A stretch of DNA of 64,000 nt, taken from positions 3,844,001-3,908,000 of the forward strand of contig NZ_JAPNKA010000001.1 of assembly GCF_026626635.1 (NCBI RefSeq), in the 5' to 3' direction. The position numbers and the translations under genes are program-made. The DNA comes from Archangium lansingense (GTDB lineage Bacteria > Myxococcota > Myxococcia > Myxococcales > Myxococcaceae). This document shows, piece by piece, positions 22,339-31,481 of this stretch. Below the pieces are notes generated by a model. That model made no database searches. It was not told the origin of the DNA and worked only from the letters and a program-made list of their open reading frames with translations. Every line of letters begins with the position of its first letter. The first letter of the stretch is position 1.

Positions 22339-25113
22339 GTGTCCCCTGGCGCACTCCGCGGTCTGACCGCGGGTCTCGTCTTCTTGTCGCTTGCCGCCTC
22401 GACGCCGTCGATGGCCAAGGCTCCGCCATCCCCTCCGGGTCCTCCGCGTCCCGCGAGCCAGAAGGTTGTCATCCGGCCCATGCCGGAAGCTCCAGGCCAA
22501 TACCTGCTGCAGCAGAACCGGGCGGACACGCTCTTTACTGGCACGGGTCTCGCGCTGCGACTGGCTCCTCCCGAGCGCCCCGTCCGCGAGCTCCACTGGG
22601 GACTGGCGGGAGCCCGGAGCGTGACGCCCCAGCCGCTCCAGCCGCGAGAGGCCCGCCTCAGCCAGTTCGTGGGGTCTCGAGAGAACTGGAAGCAGCACCT
22701 GCCCACCTGGGGAGCGCTGTACTACCCGGGAGTGGCGCCGGGAGTGGACCTCTGGTTCGAGGCACGGGAGGGCGGTATCGCGTACAGCCTGCGCTCCGAG
22801 CGTGGCGCGGATTTACGCCAGGTGCGGCTCGAGTGGCGGGGAGCCCAGGCGCTGCGGCTGGCCGACGGCGGGCGCGCGCTGGAGGTGGTGCTGGCAGAGG
22901 GGGTGCTGCGCGAGGAGGGCTTGCTGTGCGGACAGGAGGCCGCGGATGGGACCTCACTCGAGGTGCCTTGCCGCTACAGAGAGGTTCGTCCCCTGGGCGC
23001 GGAGCGATGGGAGTACGTCATCGAAGTGGAGGTGAAGGAGCCGGGACGCCCTGCCTGGGTGGATCCAACCATCAAATGGAACACCTACGTGGGCGGGAGC
23101 AACGACGACACGCTCCGCGGCCTCACGGTCATCAATAATGATAGCGGACTTGGCTTCATTGTCGGCTCGACCAACAGCCCGGCCCTGGCGCCGAAAAGCC
23201 CGGCGGACCGCGCCTCGGGCTCCCTGGGCATGTCCAATGTGATCGTCTCCAAGTTCAACAACGATGGAACCCTGTTGTGGACGACAGTCTTCGGCGGCAA
23301 CGGGGATGACATTGGCAACGCCGTCGCCGTCGGCGCGGATGGGCTCATCTACGTCGCGGGCCACACAGCCTCCACCGACTTCCAGGTGGGGACGACGGGC
23401 TCAAGGCTCAACGGCACGGCCAAGGACGGGTTCGTCGCGGCCCTCGTCTCCAACACGGGAGAGCTCAATTGGTTCCAGCACGTGGGGGACACCGGAGCGG
23501 AAGAGATCCACTCCCTGGCCTTCGCGAACGATGGAAAGCTGTACGTGGCGGGCTGGACCTTGTCGACTCAAATGACCGGCACGCCCGCGGGCACCACCTT
23601 CAAGGGCAACAAGGAACTCTTCGTCAGCAGGCTTGCTGTGACGGCGACTTCGGGAACAGTGGAGAAGACGTTGATTCGCAGCGGCACGGGTGATGAGGAT
23701 GCCCTCGGCATCGTGGCCGAGGAACAGGCTCCCTCGAGCACCGCCATGCTGTACGTCACCGGCTATACCACCTCGACCGATTTCCCCACCGCGACCGGGC
23801 AGCCCGCCATGCTTCCTGGCTTGGGCAATAATCCAGACACCGTGGTGTTCAAGCTGGACCAGGATCTCACGCTCGTCTGGGGAAACTTCATTGGCGGCCT
23901 GGGGGAGGACAAAGGTAACGGGCTGGTGCACGCCCCGTTGACGGTGATTTCCCCATACACCTCCCGGGTCATGGTCGTGGGAACCACCAATTCCATCAAC
24001 TTCCCTTCTTCGACCGGCGAAGGGGCGTCGGGGAAGGATGCGTTCCTGGCCACTTTCAACCCCGACACGGGAGTGAGGGTGTTCTCCACCGTCGTGGGTG
24101 GCTCCAAGGACGATGAGGGGCTCGCCATCGCAACTGGCTCGGCAGGGTCTGTGTATGTCGGCGGGAAGAGCAAATCGGGTCTCCTGCCCTCGACGGAGGC
24201 CTTTGAATCAACCCCGGACGTCACCGAGGGGTTCGTCATCCGGATGCGCCGCAATGGGGATGAGTTTTCTCCGGAATGGGGCTCGTTCGTCGGAGGCGCC
24301 CTGGACGATGAGGTGGGAGGGCTGGCCTCCAGGCGGTACAGCAATGGTGACTATGAGCTCTTCATTGGAGGGTCGACGCACTCGGATCAATTGCTGAGGT
24401 TTCCGATGGTGCCAGGCCTGGGCGGAAAAACCAGTCATTCGGGCGCCCAGGACATGTTCCTCATCACGATCGATGCAAAAGACTTCACTCCTCCGGAGGG
24501 AGAGGTCCTGGACGGCATCGGCCAGGATTTGGATGAAACTGCTTTCACGGACATGCTGTCCGCGAGCTGGACCCTCGATGACCCCGAGTCCGCCATCTCC
24601 GACTACCTCGTCGCCGTCGGCACTGCTCCGGGATGCACCGACATCAGGCCCTTCAAATCCGTTGGGCAGTTCAAGTCCATCACGATGTCTTCGGCGAACG
24701 GGGACATCCGTCCCCTCACCGGTGGTCAGTGGTACTTCGTCACCGTGAGCGCGAAGAATGGCAGGGGCGTCATCACCACGAGATTCTCGGATGGCATCTT
24801 CGTGCGGCAGTCGGATGGAGGCCCCATTGATATTCCGCCCGCGCCCCTGCCTGGAACCCCCTGCCCGGAAGAGCCCGGTACCGATGGGGGCACGGCCGAT
24901 GGTGGCGTGACCGACGGTGGCACATCCGATGGTGGCACGACGGATGGGGGAGATCCCGGCACCGGCCCGGACGGTGGAGGTGGGGGCGGAGGTCCGGGCC
25001 ATGAGTCTCCCCTGGGTTGGTCCTGCGGCACTCCGGGCGGGCCCACGGGCTTCGTGCTGCTGGTGGTCGCGGCGTTCGGGTTCCTGTCGGCCCGCCGCAA
25101 GAGCTGGTCCTGA
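22339..25113 (+). CDS. Secreted SBBP beta-propeller repeat protein with MYXO-CTERM tail
   Basis: A 924-residue cell-surface protein. GTG 22339 is preferred because GGAGG lies 5 bases before it and the signal peptide then starts at once (MSPGALRGLTAGLVFLSLAA, cut near SMA-KAPP); ATG 22327 is also possible. Residues about 50-230 are the DUF7948-like domain that precedes SBBP repeats. Five or more SBBP repeats follow, each like TVFGGNGDDIGNAVAVGADG followed by IYVAGHT. A fibronectin-III-like segment (about 720-830) precedes a DGG-repeat linker. The end shows GWSCGT, a hydrophobic helix GFVLLVVAAFGFLSA and RRKSW, the MYXO-CTERM sorting signal that myxobacteria use to anchor or release surface proteins. 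The ligand is unknown. Confidence 0.9.
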   Translation: MSPGALRGLTAGLVFLSLAASTPSMAKAPPSPPGPPRPASQKVVIRPMPEAPGQYLLQQNRADTLFTGTGLALRLAPPERPVRELHWGLAGARSVTPQPLQPREARLSQFVGSRENWKQHLPTWGALYYPGVAPGVDLWFEAREGGIAYSLRSERGADLRQVRLEWRGAQALRLADGGRALEVVLAEGVLREEGLLCGQEAADGTSLEVPCRYREVRPLGAERWEYVIEVEVKEPGRPAWVDPTIKWNTYVGGSNDDTLRGLTVINNDSGLGFIVGSTNSPALAPKSPADRASGSLGMSNVIVSKFNNDGTLLWTTVFGGNGDDIGNAVAVGADGLIYVAGHTASTDFQVGTTGSRLNGTAKDGFVAALVSNTGELNWFQHVGDTGAEEIHSLAFANDGKLYVAGWTLSTQMTGTPAGTTFKGNKELFVSRLAVTATSGTVEKTLIRSGTGDEDALGIVAEEQAPSSTAMLYVTGYTTSTDFPTATGQPAMLPGLGNNPDTVVFKLDQDLTLVWGNFIGGLGEDKGNGLVHAPLTVISPYTSRVMVVGTTNSINFPSSTGEGASGKDAFLATFNPDTGVRVFSTVVGGSKDDEGLAIATGSAGSVYVGGKSKSGLLPSTEAFESTPDVTEGFVIRMRRNGDEFSPEWGSFVGGALDDEVGGLASRRYSNGDYELFIGGSTHSDQLLRFPMVPGLGGKTSHSGAQDMFLITIDAKDFTPPEGEVLDGIGQDLDETAFTDMLSASWTLDDPESAISDYLVAVGTAPGCTDIRPFKSVGQFKSITMSSANGDIRPLTGGQWYFVTVSAKNGRGVITTRFSDGIFVRQSDGGPIDIPPAPLPGTPCPEEPGTDGGTADGGVTDGGTSDGGTTDGGDPGTGPDGGGGGGGPGHESPLGWSCGTPGGPTGFVLLVVAAFGFLSARRKSWS

Positions 25114-25255
25114 GCCTCCAGGCCCGTAGGGCCGGGCATGTACGTCTCCCGGCGCCAGGGTCAGGGATTTCCCGCGAAGTGAGAATTTTGCCCGGCCCTG
25201 CTCTATGCTGGTGGTGCCCGCGCCGAGGAAGCCGGGACAGGTGAGCCGGGTGGAC

Positions 25256-25867
25256 ATGCGCACGAGCCATGGGACGTGGATGCAATCGGATTGGGAGCGG
25301 TCGCTGGAGCAGATGATGGAGCTGGCGACCTCCCTGGACACCGCGCGCGGGTTGTTCCTCTCCCGCACGCTGGAGGCGGTCCGCTCGCTCGGGGACGAGG
25401 CAGCCGTGGCCCGGTGCCAGGCCGTGCTCGGCCAGCAGCGGCTGCTGGACTTCGTCAACTACCCCGTCACCCTGCTCATTCGTTTGACCCTGGCCGCGGT
25501 GCGCGAGCTGGGGAGCCGGCATGGGGGCGCGGAGCAGGTGCTGCGGATGTTGGGGCAGAAGGCAGCGGTGGGCCTGATGTCCTCCGCGGTGGGCAGCGCG
25601 ATGGCCACGCAGGTTGGCACGGGGAGCAACCACATCGCCTCCAGCCTCCAGGCCATCTACAAGGTGACCTCCAATTACGGCGAGCGCTCGATGGAGTGGC
25701 TGAGCCCCAGGCATGGCCGCCTCATCATGCGGCGCAGCTTCCTGCCCATTCCGTACCACGAGGGCGCCATGGTGGAGGTCCTCGAGCGACTGGGCGCGCG
25801 CGGCGTGCGTGTCCAGGGAGGGGTGCTGGGGCCGCTCGACAGTGAATATGACTTCTCGTGGGAGTGA
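25256..25867 (+). CDS. TIGR02265/DUF2378 myxococcal-family protein
   Basis: A protein of about 203 residues of the TIGR02265 (DUF2378) family, which is found almost only in Myxococcota and expanded there. Family marks are DTARGLFLSRTLEAVRSLGD, RCQAVLGQQRLLDFVNYPVT, a long helical core and SMEWLSPRHGRLIMRR near the C-terminus. ATG 25256 is used; ATG 25205 and GTG 25241 are in-frame alternatives without a clearly better ribosome site. Function is unknown. The DUF2267 gene follows 64 bases later on the same strand. Confidence 0.85.
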   Translation: MRTSHGTWMQSDWERSLEQMMELATSLDTARGLFLSRTLEAVRSLGDEAAVARCQAVLGQQRLLDFVNYPVTLLIRLTLAAVRELGSRHGGAEQVLRMLGQKAAVGLMSSAVGSAMATQVGTGSNHIASSLQAIYKVTSNYGERSMEWLSPRHGRLIMRRSFLPIPYHEGAMVEVLERLGARGVRVQGGVLGPLDSEYDFSWE

Positions 25868-25931
25868 GTCGGCCGCGCTCGGGGGGAGACCTCCGGCCTG
25901 GAGCCGGGGGAGGTCCGCGAGGAGGACGATG

Positions 25932-26558
25932 ATGACGCACGACGAACTCTTGTCCCACGTTGCCGAGCACGCCGGGCTCCCTGGCCGGCAGGAGGCGGAG
26001 CGTACCGTCCGTGCGGTGCTCGAGGTCCTGGGGGAGCGGTTGAGCTGGCCCGTTGTCCAGGCGCTGGCGGAGGACCTTCCCGACTCGCTGGCCGCGGGTG
26101 TGCGCGGCGTGGCCCCCCACCAGGACTTCAACCTCGCGGAGCTCCATGCGCGCGTCGCGGACCGGATGGGGCTGCCGCTCGGAGTGGCCGTGGAGCACAC
26201 GGGCCTCGTCTGCCAGTTCCTCACGGAGGCGCTGTCTCCCGGGACGTTGCACCGGGTGCGCGAGGCCCTGCCCGAGCCGATGAGCGCCCTCTTCACGCCG
26301 CGAGAGCCCGTCGAGGGGTTCGAGTACGTCCGCCTCAAGCCGGGCCACCACACGCTCGCCGAGGGCCGTCCAGGCAGTCAGCATCCCGTGTCCGAGGTCC
26401 GGCCCGAGCGGGCGCAATCCCATTCCGTGGTACGGGCGGACAACCCGCACGGGGACACGAAGCTCTCCAGCGCCGCCGGGCTCACCCAGGAGCGGGAAGA
26501 GGAGACGCTCGCCTCCGGCCACCCCGGCTCGGATCGTCCTGTGAATGACTGGAAGTGA
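25932..26558 (+). CDS. DUF2267 domain protein
   Basis: A 208-residue protein. Residues 1-125 match DUF2267, a helical domain in tandem-like halves (HDELLSHVAEHAGLPGRQEA, AERTVRAVLEVLGERLS and LPLGVAVEHTGLVCQFLTEA). The last 80 residues are charged, Ser/Gly/His-rich and probably disordered. ATG 25932 has GGAGG 6 bases upstream; the adjoining ATG 25929 is less well spaced. DUF2267 proteins are soluble and unknown in role, some being linked to stress proteins. It ends 157 bases before the PilT-like gene. Confidence 0.85.
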   Translation: MTHDELLSHVAEHAGLPGRQEAERTVRAVLEVLGERLSWPVVQALAEDLPDSLAAGVRGVAPHQDFNLAELHARVADRMGLPLGVAVEHTGLVCQFLTEALSPGTLHRVREALPEPMSALFTPREPVEGFEYVRLKPGHHTLAEGRPGSQHPVSEVRPERAQSHSVVRADNPHGDTKLSSAAGLTQEREEETLASGHPGSDRPVNDWK

Positions 26559-26672
26559 GTCACCTCCGCCGGGGATGACGAGCGGACAAAGTGTCGCCTG
26601 GTCCGCGCATGCCTTGGACAACCCGGCAGTTCCAGGCGCGCTCTGTCTATGAACACCTCCTTGGAGTGGACA

Positions 26673-26687
26673 CGGCATACCAGTTGC
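26673..26687 (+). promoter_or_regulatory. Possible sigma-54 promoter of the PilT-like gene
   Basis: CGGCATACCAGTTGC has the invariant GG and GC 10 bases apart and agrees with the sigma-54 consensus TGGCACG-N4-TTGC at 12 of 15 counted positions including GGCA and TTGC. The start site would fall near 26699, about 17 bases before the GTG start. Myxobacteria use sigma-54 widely, but no activator gene is adjacent. Confidence 0.4.
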
Positions 26688-26715
26688 TAGTCGTTCGCGG
26701 CAGGAGGGGAAGCGC

Positions 26716-27966
26716 GTGGGACTCGAAGCCTTCATCCGGCTCGCCCGGGAACAGGGCGCAAGTGACATCCATCTCGAGGGGGAGATGCCCATGGCCCTGC
26801 GGGTGCGCGGGGCCCTGCGGCTCATCGGTGAAGCATTGCCCGCCTCGGCACTCCTCGCCATGGCGCGTGACATCATTGGTGACGACGCCTGGCCCGAGTT
26901 CGTCGCGCGTTGCTCGTATGACGTGTCGCGCAACGTGGAGGGCCAGCGCTGCCGCATCAACATCCTGCGCAGCGCGCGCGGCGTGGGGTTCGCCATCCGC
27001 CTGCTGGCCTCCGCCCAGGCCACGCTGAAGAAGCTCAACCTCCATCCCGACCTGCGCCGCCTCGTCGAGCCGGCCCACGGCCTGGTCCTGGTGAGTGGCC
27101 CCACCGGCTCCGGCAAGACGTCCACGCTCGCGGCGCTGCTGCAGGAGCTCAACCTCAGCGAGGCTCGGCACATCATCACCGTGGAGAGCCCCATCGAGTA
27201 CGCGCTGGTGCCGCGCCAGTCCTTCATCCGCCAGCGCGAGGTGGGGAGGGACACGCCCTCCTTCGAGCAGGCACTCATCGACGCGCTCCGGGAGGATCCG
27301 GACGTCCTCATGGTGGGCGAGATGAGAGACCCGGAGGTGATGCGCCTGACGCTGAACGCGGCGGAGACGGGGCACCTCGTGCTCGCGACGGTGCACTCCT
27401 CGAGCACCGCCGAGGCGCTCCAGCGCGTGGTGTCGGCCTTTCCTCCAGAGATACAAGGCGCGGTGTGGGCTCAGCTCGCGGATTGCCTCGTTGGGGTGGT
27501 GTGCCAGCGGCTGCGCTACCGCCCGGAGCTCGGCATCCGCGTGCCCGAGTGCGAGGTGCTCCCGGGCAGCACCCCCGTGAAGAGCCTCGTGCGCCAAGGG
27601 CTCTTCTTCAAGCTCCCTTCCGCCATCGAGACGGGTGCCGCCGATGGTTCCTGGACCTTCACGCGCTACGCGGAGTGGTTGAACCGGAAGACGGACTGGC
27701 ACCAGCCTTCGCCTGCCGAGGAGGCCCCGGCCGAACTTCCTCCCGTGCCCGTTCCCTTACTCGGAGCCAATCCGGTGGCGAGGCCCGAGCCGCTTCCCCG
27801 GCCAGCCGCGCCCAGGCCGAAGCGCGCCGTGCAGGACGACGCTCCGCCCAGGCCTACGCCCGCCACGCCCGCCGAGGAAGGCGTCTTCGTCATCCAGGAA
27901 GAGCAGGACGAGCTCTCGGACATCATCCGCCAGCTCGAGCGCGGTGGTTCCGAGACCAAGGAGTAG
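26716..27966 (+). CDS. PilT/GspE-family secretion or pilus ATPase (orphan)
   Basis: A 416-residue hexameric ATPase of the PilT-like (twitching retraction / type II secretion) family. The N-terminal PAS-like domain reads GASDIHLEGEMPMALRVRGAL, typical of PilT. Walker A is GPTGSGKT (residues 128-135), the Asp box gives TVESPIEY, Walker B is DVLMVGEMRD, and the His box is HLVLATVHSSSTAEALQRV. The usual AIRNLIRE retraction motif is not seen; SLVRQGLFFKLPSAIETG takes its place. The last 110 residues are a Pro/Ala-rich linker and a short acidic helix (FVIQEEQDELSDIIRQLE). The start is GTG with AGGAGGGG upstream. No pilin or secretion genes are near, so the motor's partner is elsewhere. The next gene, a membrane protein, is 5 bases away. 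Confidence 0.88.
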   Translation: MGLEAFIRLAREQGASDIHLEGEMPMALRVRGALRLIGEALPASALLAMARDIIGDDAWPEFVARCSYDVSRNVEGQRCRINILRSARGVGFAIRLLASAQATLKKLNLHPDLRRLVEPAHGLVLVSGPTGSGKTSTLAALLQELNLSEARHIITVESPIEYALVPRQSFIRQREVGRDTPSFEQALIDALREDPDVLMVGEMRDPEVMRLTLNAAETGHLVLATVHSSSTAEALQRVVSAFPPEIQGAVWAQLADCLVGVVCQRLRYRPELGIRVPECEVLPGSTPVKSLVRQGLFFKLPSAIETGAADGSWTFTRYAEWLNRKTDWHQPSPAEEAPAELPPVPVPLLGANPVARPEPLPRPAAPRPKRAVQDDAPPRPTPATPAEEGVFVIQEEQDELSDIIRQLERGGSETKE

Positions 27967-27971
27967 GCGCC

Positions 27972-28481
27972 ATGGAGCTCCCGTTCCAACTCCAGTACAG
28001 CCTGAGCCGCCGGCAGCGGCTCATTCCCCATCTCGTCATCTGGGCTCCGTACCTGCCCGCCGTGGGATTCCTGTCCATCGTGGTGTACCTGCTGACAGTC
28101 CAGGTCTCCCCATGGTGGGCCCTGCTCTCGCTCTGGTGTCTATGGCTGGTTCGGGGGTTCATGGTGGGGCTGACTGACGTAGCCCTTCGTCCGCTCCGGC
28201 ACATGGATGTCGTGATTCAGGAGAGGGGCCTGGGCTTCCTGCGCGGAAACGAGCGCTGGTGGATCTTCCTCGATGGAATCATCAACTTCGGCCAGATCAT
28301 CGAGGACACGTGGACGCTCCAGCACTACAACGGAGTTGTCATCCATATCCCCGTGGACGCAATCACCCCCGAACAGGTGGAGTTCCTCCAGGCGGCGGCC
28401 GCACGGCGCCGCCTGCCAATGGCGGCACCCGCCAATGCTTCCGCTCAGGGGGCAGGGGAGAACCGCACGTCCACCCAGTAG
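27972..28481 (+). CDS. Hypothetical membrane protein with YcxB-like layout
   Basis: A 169-residue protein with a short cytoplasmic start, two adjoining transmembrane helices (about residues 20-62, HLVIWAPYLPAVGFLSIVVY and PWWALLSLWCLWLVRGFMVG), then a soluble domain with a beta-rich tract (VIQERGLGFLRGNERWWIFL, TLQHYNGVVIHIPVDAITPE). This order of two helices and a PH-like domain resembles YcxB-like proteins. The gene begins 5 bases after the PilT-like ATPase gene and is very likely cotranscribed, so a link to that motor is possible but unproven. The start is ATG 27972. Confidence 0.65.
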   Translation: MELPFQLQYSLSRRQRLIPHLVIWAPYLPAVGFLSIVVYLLTVQVSPWWALLSLWCLWLVRGFMVGLTDVALRPLRHMDVVIQERGLGFLRGNERWWIFLDGIINFGQIIEDTWTLQHYNGVVIHIPVDAITPEQVEFLQAAAARRRLPMAAPANASAQGAGENRTSTQ

Positions 28482-28611
28482 TTGGGTTGTCACCCGCGGG
28501 CGAGCCACGTACCTCCATGTGTTGATGACTGGTGCATGCGGGGAAACTTGATCATTGACCCCGTCCTCCCCCGGCGGGAACGTTGCCGCGATCAGCAGGA
28601 GCGGAGGGGTC

Positions 28612-30675
28612 ATGGGTCGTGTCGCGAGCAGAGTGGGATGGGCATTGGTTGCCGTTCTCGGCGCGTTCTGTCTAGGGACGGTGGCGCTGCACCGGGGCGA
28701 GACGATCAACGCCACCTGGCTGGTGGTGGCGTCCGTCTGCGTCTACATGCTCGGCTACCGCTTCTACGGCCGGTTCATCGCCGACAAGGCCTTGAAGTTG
28801 GACGCGACGCGGGCCACGCCGGCGCTGCTGCGCAATGACGGCCTGGACTATGTGCCCACCGACAAGTGGGTGCTGTTCGGCCACCACTTCGCCGCCATCG
28901 CGGGCGCCGGTCCGCTGGTGGGGCCGGTGCTCGCCGCGCAGATGGGATACCTGCCGGGCACCATGTGGATCCTCTTCGGCGTGGTGCTGGCCGGCGCGGT
29001 GCAGGACTTCATGATCCTGTTCCTCTCCATCCGCCGCGACGGCAAGTCCCTGGGCGACATGGTGCGCATGGAGCTGGGGCCCGCCGCTGGTGTGGTGGCG
29101 ATGATCGGCGTGCTGATGATCATGATGATCATCCTCGCGGTGCTGGCCCTGGTGGTGGTCAAGGCGCTGACCGACAGCCCCTGGGGCACCTTCACCGTCG
29201 CCATGACCATCCCCATCGCCCTGCTGATGGGCGTTTACCTGCGCTACCTGCGCCCGGGCCGCGTGCTCGAGGTGTCGGTCCTCGGCTTCGTGTTGCTGAT
29301 GCTCTCCATCTGGCTCGGAGGCCGCGTCGCCGAGGCCCCCTCGCTGGCTCCGCTGTTCACCTATGACAGCAAGGCGCTGGCCTGGATGCTGATCGCCTAT
29401 GGCTTCTGTGCCTCGGTGCTGCCGGTGTGGCTGCTGCTGGCACCGCGCGACTACCTGTCCACGTTCCTGAAGATCGGCACCATCCTGCTGCTGGCGGTGG
29501 GCATCGTCCTGGCCGCTCCGGAACTGAGGATGCCGGCGGTGACCCGGTTCATCGACGGCACCGGTCCGGTGTTCTCCGGCAACGTGTTCCCATTCCTCTT
29601 CATCACCATCGCCTGTGGCGCGGTGTCCGGCTGGCACTCGCTCATCTCCTCCGGCACTACACCGAAGATGCTGGCCAACGAGCGCGAGTCGCTCATGGTG
29701 GGCTACGGCGCGATGCTGATGGAGTCCTTCGTCGCGATGATGGCGCTGATCGCCGCCTCGGTGCTGGACCCGGGCGTGTACTTCTCCATGAACTCGCCCC
29801 CCGGCCTGATTGGCACCACGGTGGAGCAGGCGGCGCGGACCATCAGCGACTGGGGCTTCGTCATCACCCCCGACGTGCTCCGCATGACCGCCAAGGAGAT
29901 TGGCGAGTCCTCCATCCTGTCACGCGCGGGCGGCGCGCCGACCCTGGCGGTAGGCATGGCGCAGATCCTCCACGGGCTCGTGGGTGGCACGGGCATGATG
30001 GCCTTCTGGTACCACTACGCCATCCTGTTCGAGGCGCTGTTCATCCTCACCACCGTGGACGCGGGCACGCGCGTGGGTCGCTTCATGATTCAGGAGCTGG
30101 CCGGCCTGGTGTACGCGCCGCTGCGCAAGACCGAGTCCTGGTCCGCCAACCTGCTCGCCACCGCCATCTGCGTGGGAGGCTGGGGCTACTTCCTCTACCA
30201 GGGCGTGGTGGATCCGCTCGGCGGCATCAACACGCTGTGGCCGCTGTTCGGCATCGCCAACCAGATGCTGGCCGCCATCGCGCTCACCCTGGCCTGCGTG
30301 GTGCTTGTGAAGATGAAGCGCGAGCGCTACCTGTGGATTCCCGCGCTCCCCACCGTCTGGCTGGTGTGCTGCACGCTGACCGCGGGCTGGCAGAAGGTGT
30401 TCGGCAGTGAGGTCCGCGTCAGCTTCCTTGCCCATGCGCGCGCCTTCTCGGCCGCCGCCGCCGAGGGCAGGGTGCTGGCACCCGCGAAGTCCCTGGAGGA
30501 CATGGAGCGGGTCATCACCAACGACTACGTGGACGCCACCCTCACCGTCCTCTTCATGCTGCTGGTCGTGGCGACCGTCGCTTTTGGCGTCCGCGCGGCG
30601 CTGGCGGCCCGACGCTCGGCCGCGCCCACCGCCCAGGAGACGCCCCCTGTTCCCCTGGCCACGGTGGGCCGCTGA
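28612..30675 (+). CDS. cstA: Carbon starvation protein A (pyruvate/peptide permease)
   Basis: A 687-residue inner-membrane protein of the CstA/BtsT family, with about 16-18 helices, which imports pyruvate or peptides when carbon is scarce. Conserved stretches are YVPTDKWVLFGHHFAAIAGAGP, GAVQDFMILFLSIRRDGKSLGD, FITIACGAVSGWHSLISSGTTPK and INTLWPLFGIANQMLAA (shortened here). The start is ATG 28612 after GGAGCGGAGGGGTC; the upstream open frame to 28555 lacks homology. The ybdD-like gene follows after one base, as in enterobacteria (cstA-ybdD, btsT-yjiX), and the two form an operon. Confidence 0.95.
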   Translation: MGRVASRVGWALVAVLGAFCLGTVALHRGETINATWLVVASVCVYMLGYRFYGRFIADKALKLDATRATPALLRNDGLDYVPTDKWVLFGHHFAAIAGAGPLVGPVLAAQMGYLPGTMWILFGVVLAGAVQDFMILFLSIRRDGKSLGDMVRMELGPAAGVVAMIGVLMIMMIILAVLALVVVKALTDSPWGTFTVAMTIPIALLMGVYLRYLRPGRVLEVSVLGFVLLMLSIWLGGRVAEAPSLAPLFTYDSKALAWMLIAYGFCASVLPVWLLLAPRDYLSTFLKIGTILLLAVGIVLAAPELRMPAVTRFIDGTGPVFSGNVFPFLFITIACGAVSGWHSLISSGTTPKMLANERESLMVGYGAMLMESFVAMMALIAASVLDPGVYFSMNSPPGLIGTTVEQAARTISDWGFVITPDVLRMTAKEIGESSILSRAGGAPTLAVGMAQILHGLVGGTGMMAFWYHYAILFEALFILTTVDAGTRVGRFMIQELAGLVYAPLRKTESWSANLLATAICVGGWGYFLYQGVVDPLGGINTLWPLFGIANQMLAAIALTLACVVLVKMKRERYLWIPALPTVWLVCCTLTAGWQKVFGSEVRVSFLAHARAFSAAAAEGRVLAPAKSLEDMERVITNDYVDATLTVLFMLLVVATVAFGVRAALAARRSAAPTAQETPPVPLATVGR

Positions 30676-30676
30676 C

Positions 30677-30880
30677 ATGGGCGCCGCGAAGGAGGCGCTG
30701 ACGCGGTGCTGGCTCCAGGCGGTGCGGACCGCCCGGTTGATCATCGGCGTGCCCGACTACGACACCTATGTCGAGCACATGCGCCTGCGTCACCCGGAGC
30801 GGCCCGTGATGAGCTACGCGGAGTTCTTCGACGAGCGCATGCGGGCGCGCTACCGCGGGGGCGGCGGGCGCTGCTGCTGA
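30677..30880 (+). CDS. ybdD: YbdD/YjiX family small protein
   Basis: A 67-residue protein of the YbdD/YjiX (DUF466) family. It shows IIGVPDYDTYVEHMRLRHPE and MSYAEFFDERMRARYRGG, which match the family's nearly invariant core, and the typical C-terminal Cys pair (GGGRCC). The start ATG overlaps the cstA stop region (TGACATG). The partner of CstA-type transporters: in E. coli the homologue is needed for uptake activity. The gene is coupled to cstA. Confidence 0.92.
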   Translation: MGAAKEALTRCWLQAVRTARLIIGVPDYDTYVEHMRLRHPERPVMSYAEFFDERMRARYRGGGGRCC

Positions 30881-30965
30881 GCACGAACGTCCGCGTACCC
30901 ACCCGCCGCGCCCGACCGTGAGCCTGGAGCGCTTCTGAGAGCAGCTCCAGTGGAGACGTTGTGCT

Positions 30966-31481
30966 TCAGCGAACGGGAGCGGGGCGCCTGCCGGAAGGCG
31001 TGGGGATGCGAAGGAATTGCAGCGTCCCGGTGTAGCCGTTGTAGCCGCGTGTCTGGCGTTGGACCTTTCCGTCTGGCCCCACGATGGAGAAGAAGGGGAA
31101 GGCGTAGACGTCGTGCTCGTTGATGAGGGACTGGACGGCGGGAGGGTTCTCGCCCTCCTCCTGCCGACGGTCCTTCAGCCTCACGGGGATGTAGCGCTGG
31201 TTGATGCCCCGGGCCGCGTAGTCATTGTTGAAGACGTCCCGCTCCATCACCAGGCACGGAGAGCACCAGTCCGCGGAGAAGTAATAGAGGATGGGCAGGT
31301 GCCGCTCGCGGGAGAGGGCCTGGGCCTGCTCCATGGGAACCCAGGCCACCAGGCTCCAGGTCTCGGAGGGGTGGTACTTCTCGTAGACGGCGGCGGCCAC
31401 GCGGGCTCCGAGCAGCAGCACGGCGGCCACCAGCAGGCCGCGGGGCAGCGCGCGGGTAGCGCCAGAGTCAACGGGACGCAT
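30966..31481 (-). CDS. Membrane-anchored thioredoxin-like protein
   Basis: A 171-residue protein. Residues about 13-33 are an N-terminal membrane anchor or signal (LPRGLLVAAVLLLGARVAAA). The thioredoxin fold follows with the redox pair in WCSPC (Cys73, Cys76) after ILYYFSADWCSPC, and the cis-Pro region is VYAFPFFSIVGPDGK. It should act as a periplasmic or membrane-facing thiol reductase or cytochrome c maturation-like factor. The ATG at 31481 lies inside the ABC permease gene, a 14-base overlap, so the three genes ATPase-permease-thioredoxin are one coupled operon. Confidence 0.85.
   Translation of the reverse strand: MRPVDSGATRALPRGLLVAAVLLLGARVAAAVYEKYHPSETWSLVAWVPMEQAQALSRERHLPILYYFSADWCSPCLVMERDVFNNDYAARGINQRYIPVRLKDRRQEEGENPPAVQSLINEHDVYAFPFFSIVGPDGKVQRQTRGYNGYTGTLQFLRIPTPSGRRPAPVR

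Noticed and set aside
24880-24960. DGG repeat tract in the SBBP protein, considered as a CRISPR-like or mobile repeat
   Set aside because: The repeats are short in-frame codons of a flexible linker common before MYXO-CTERM signals.
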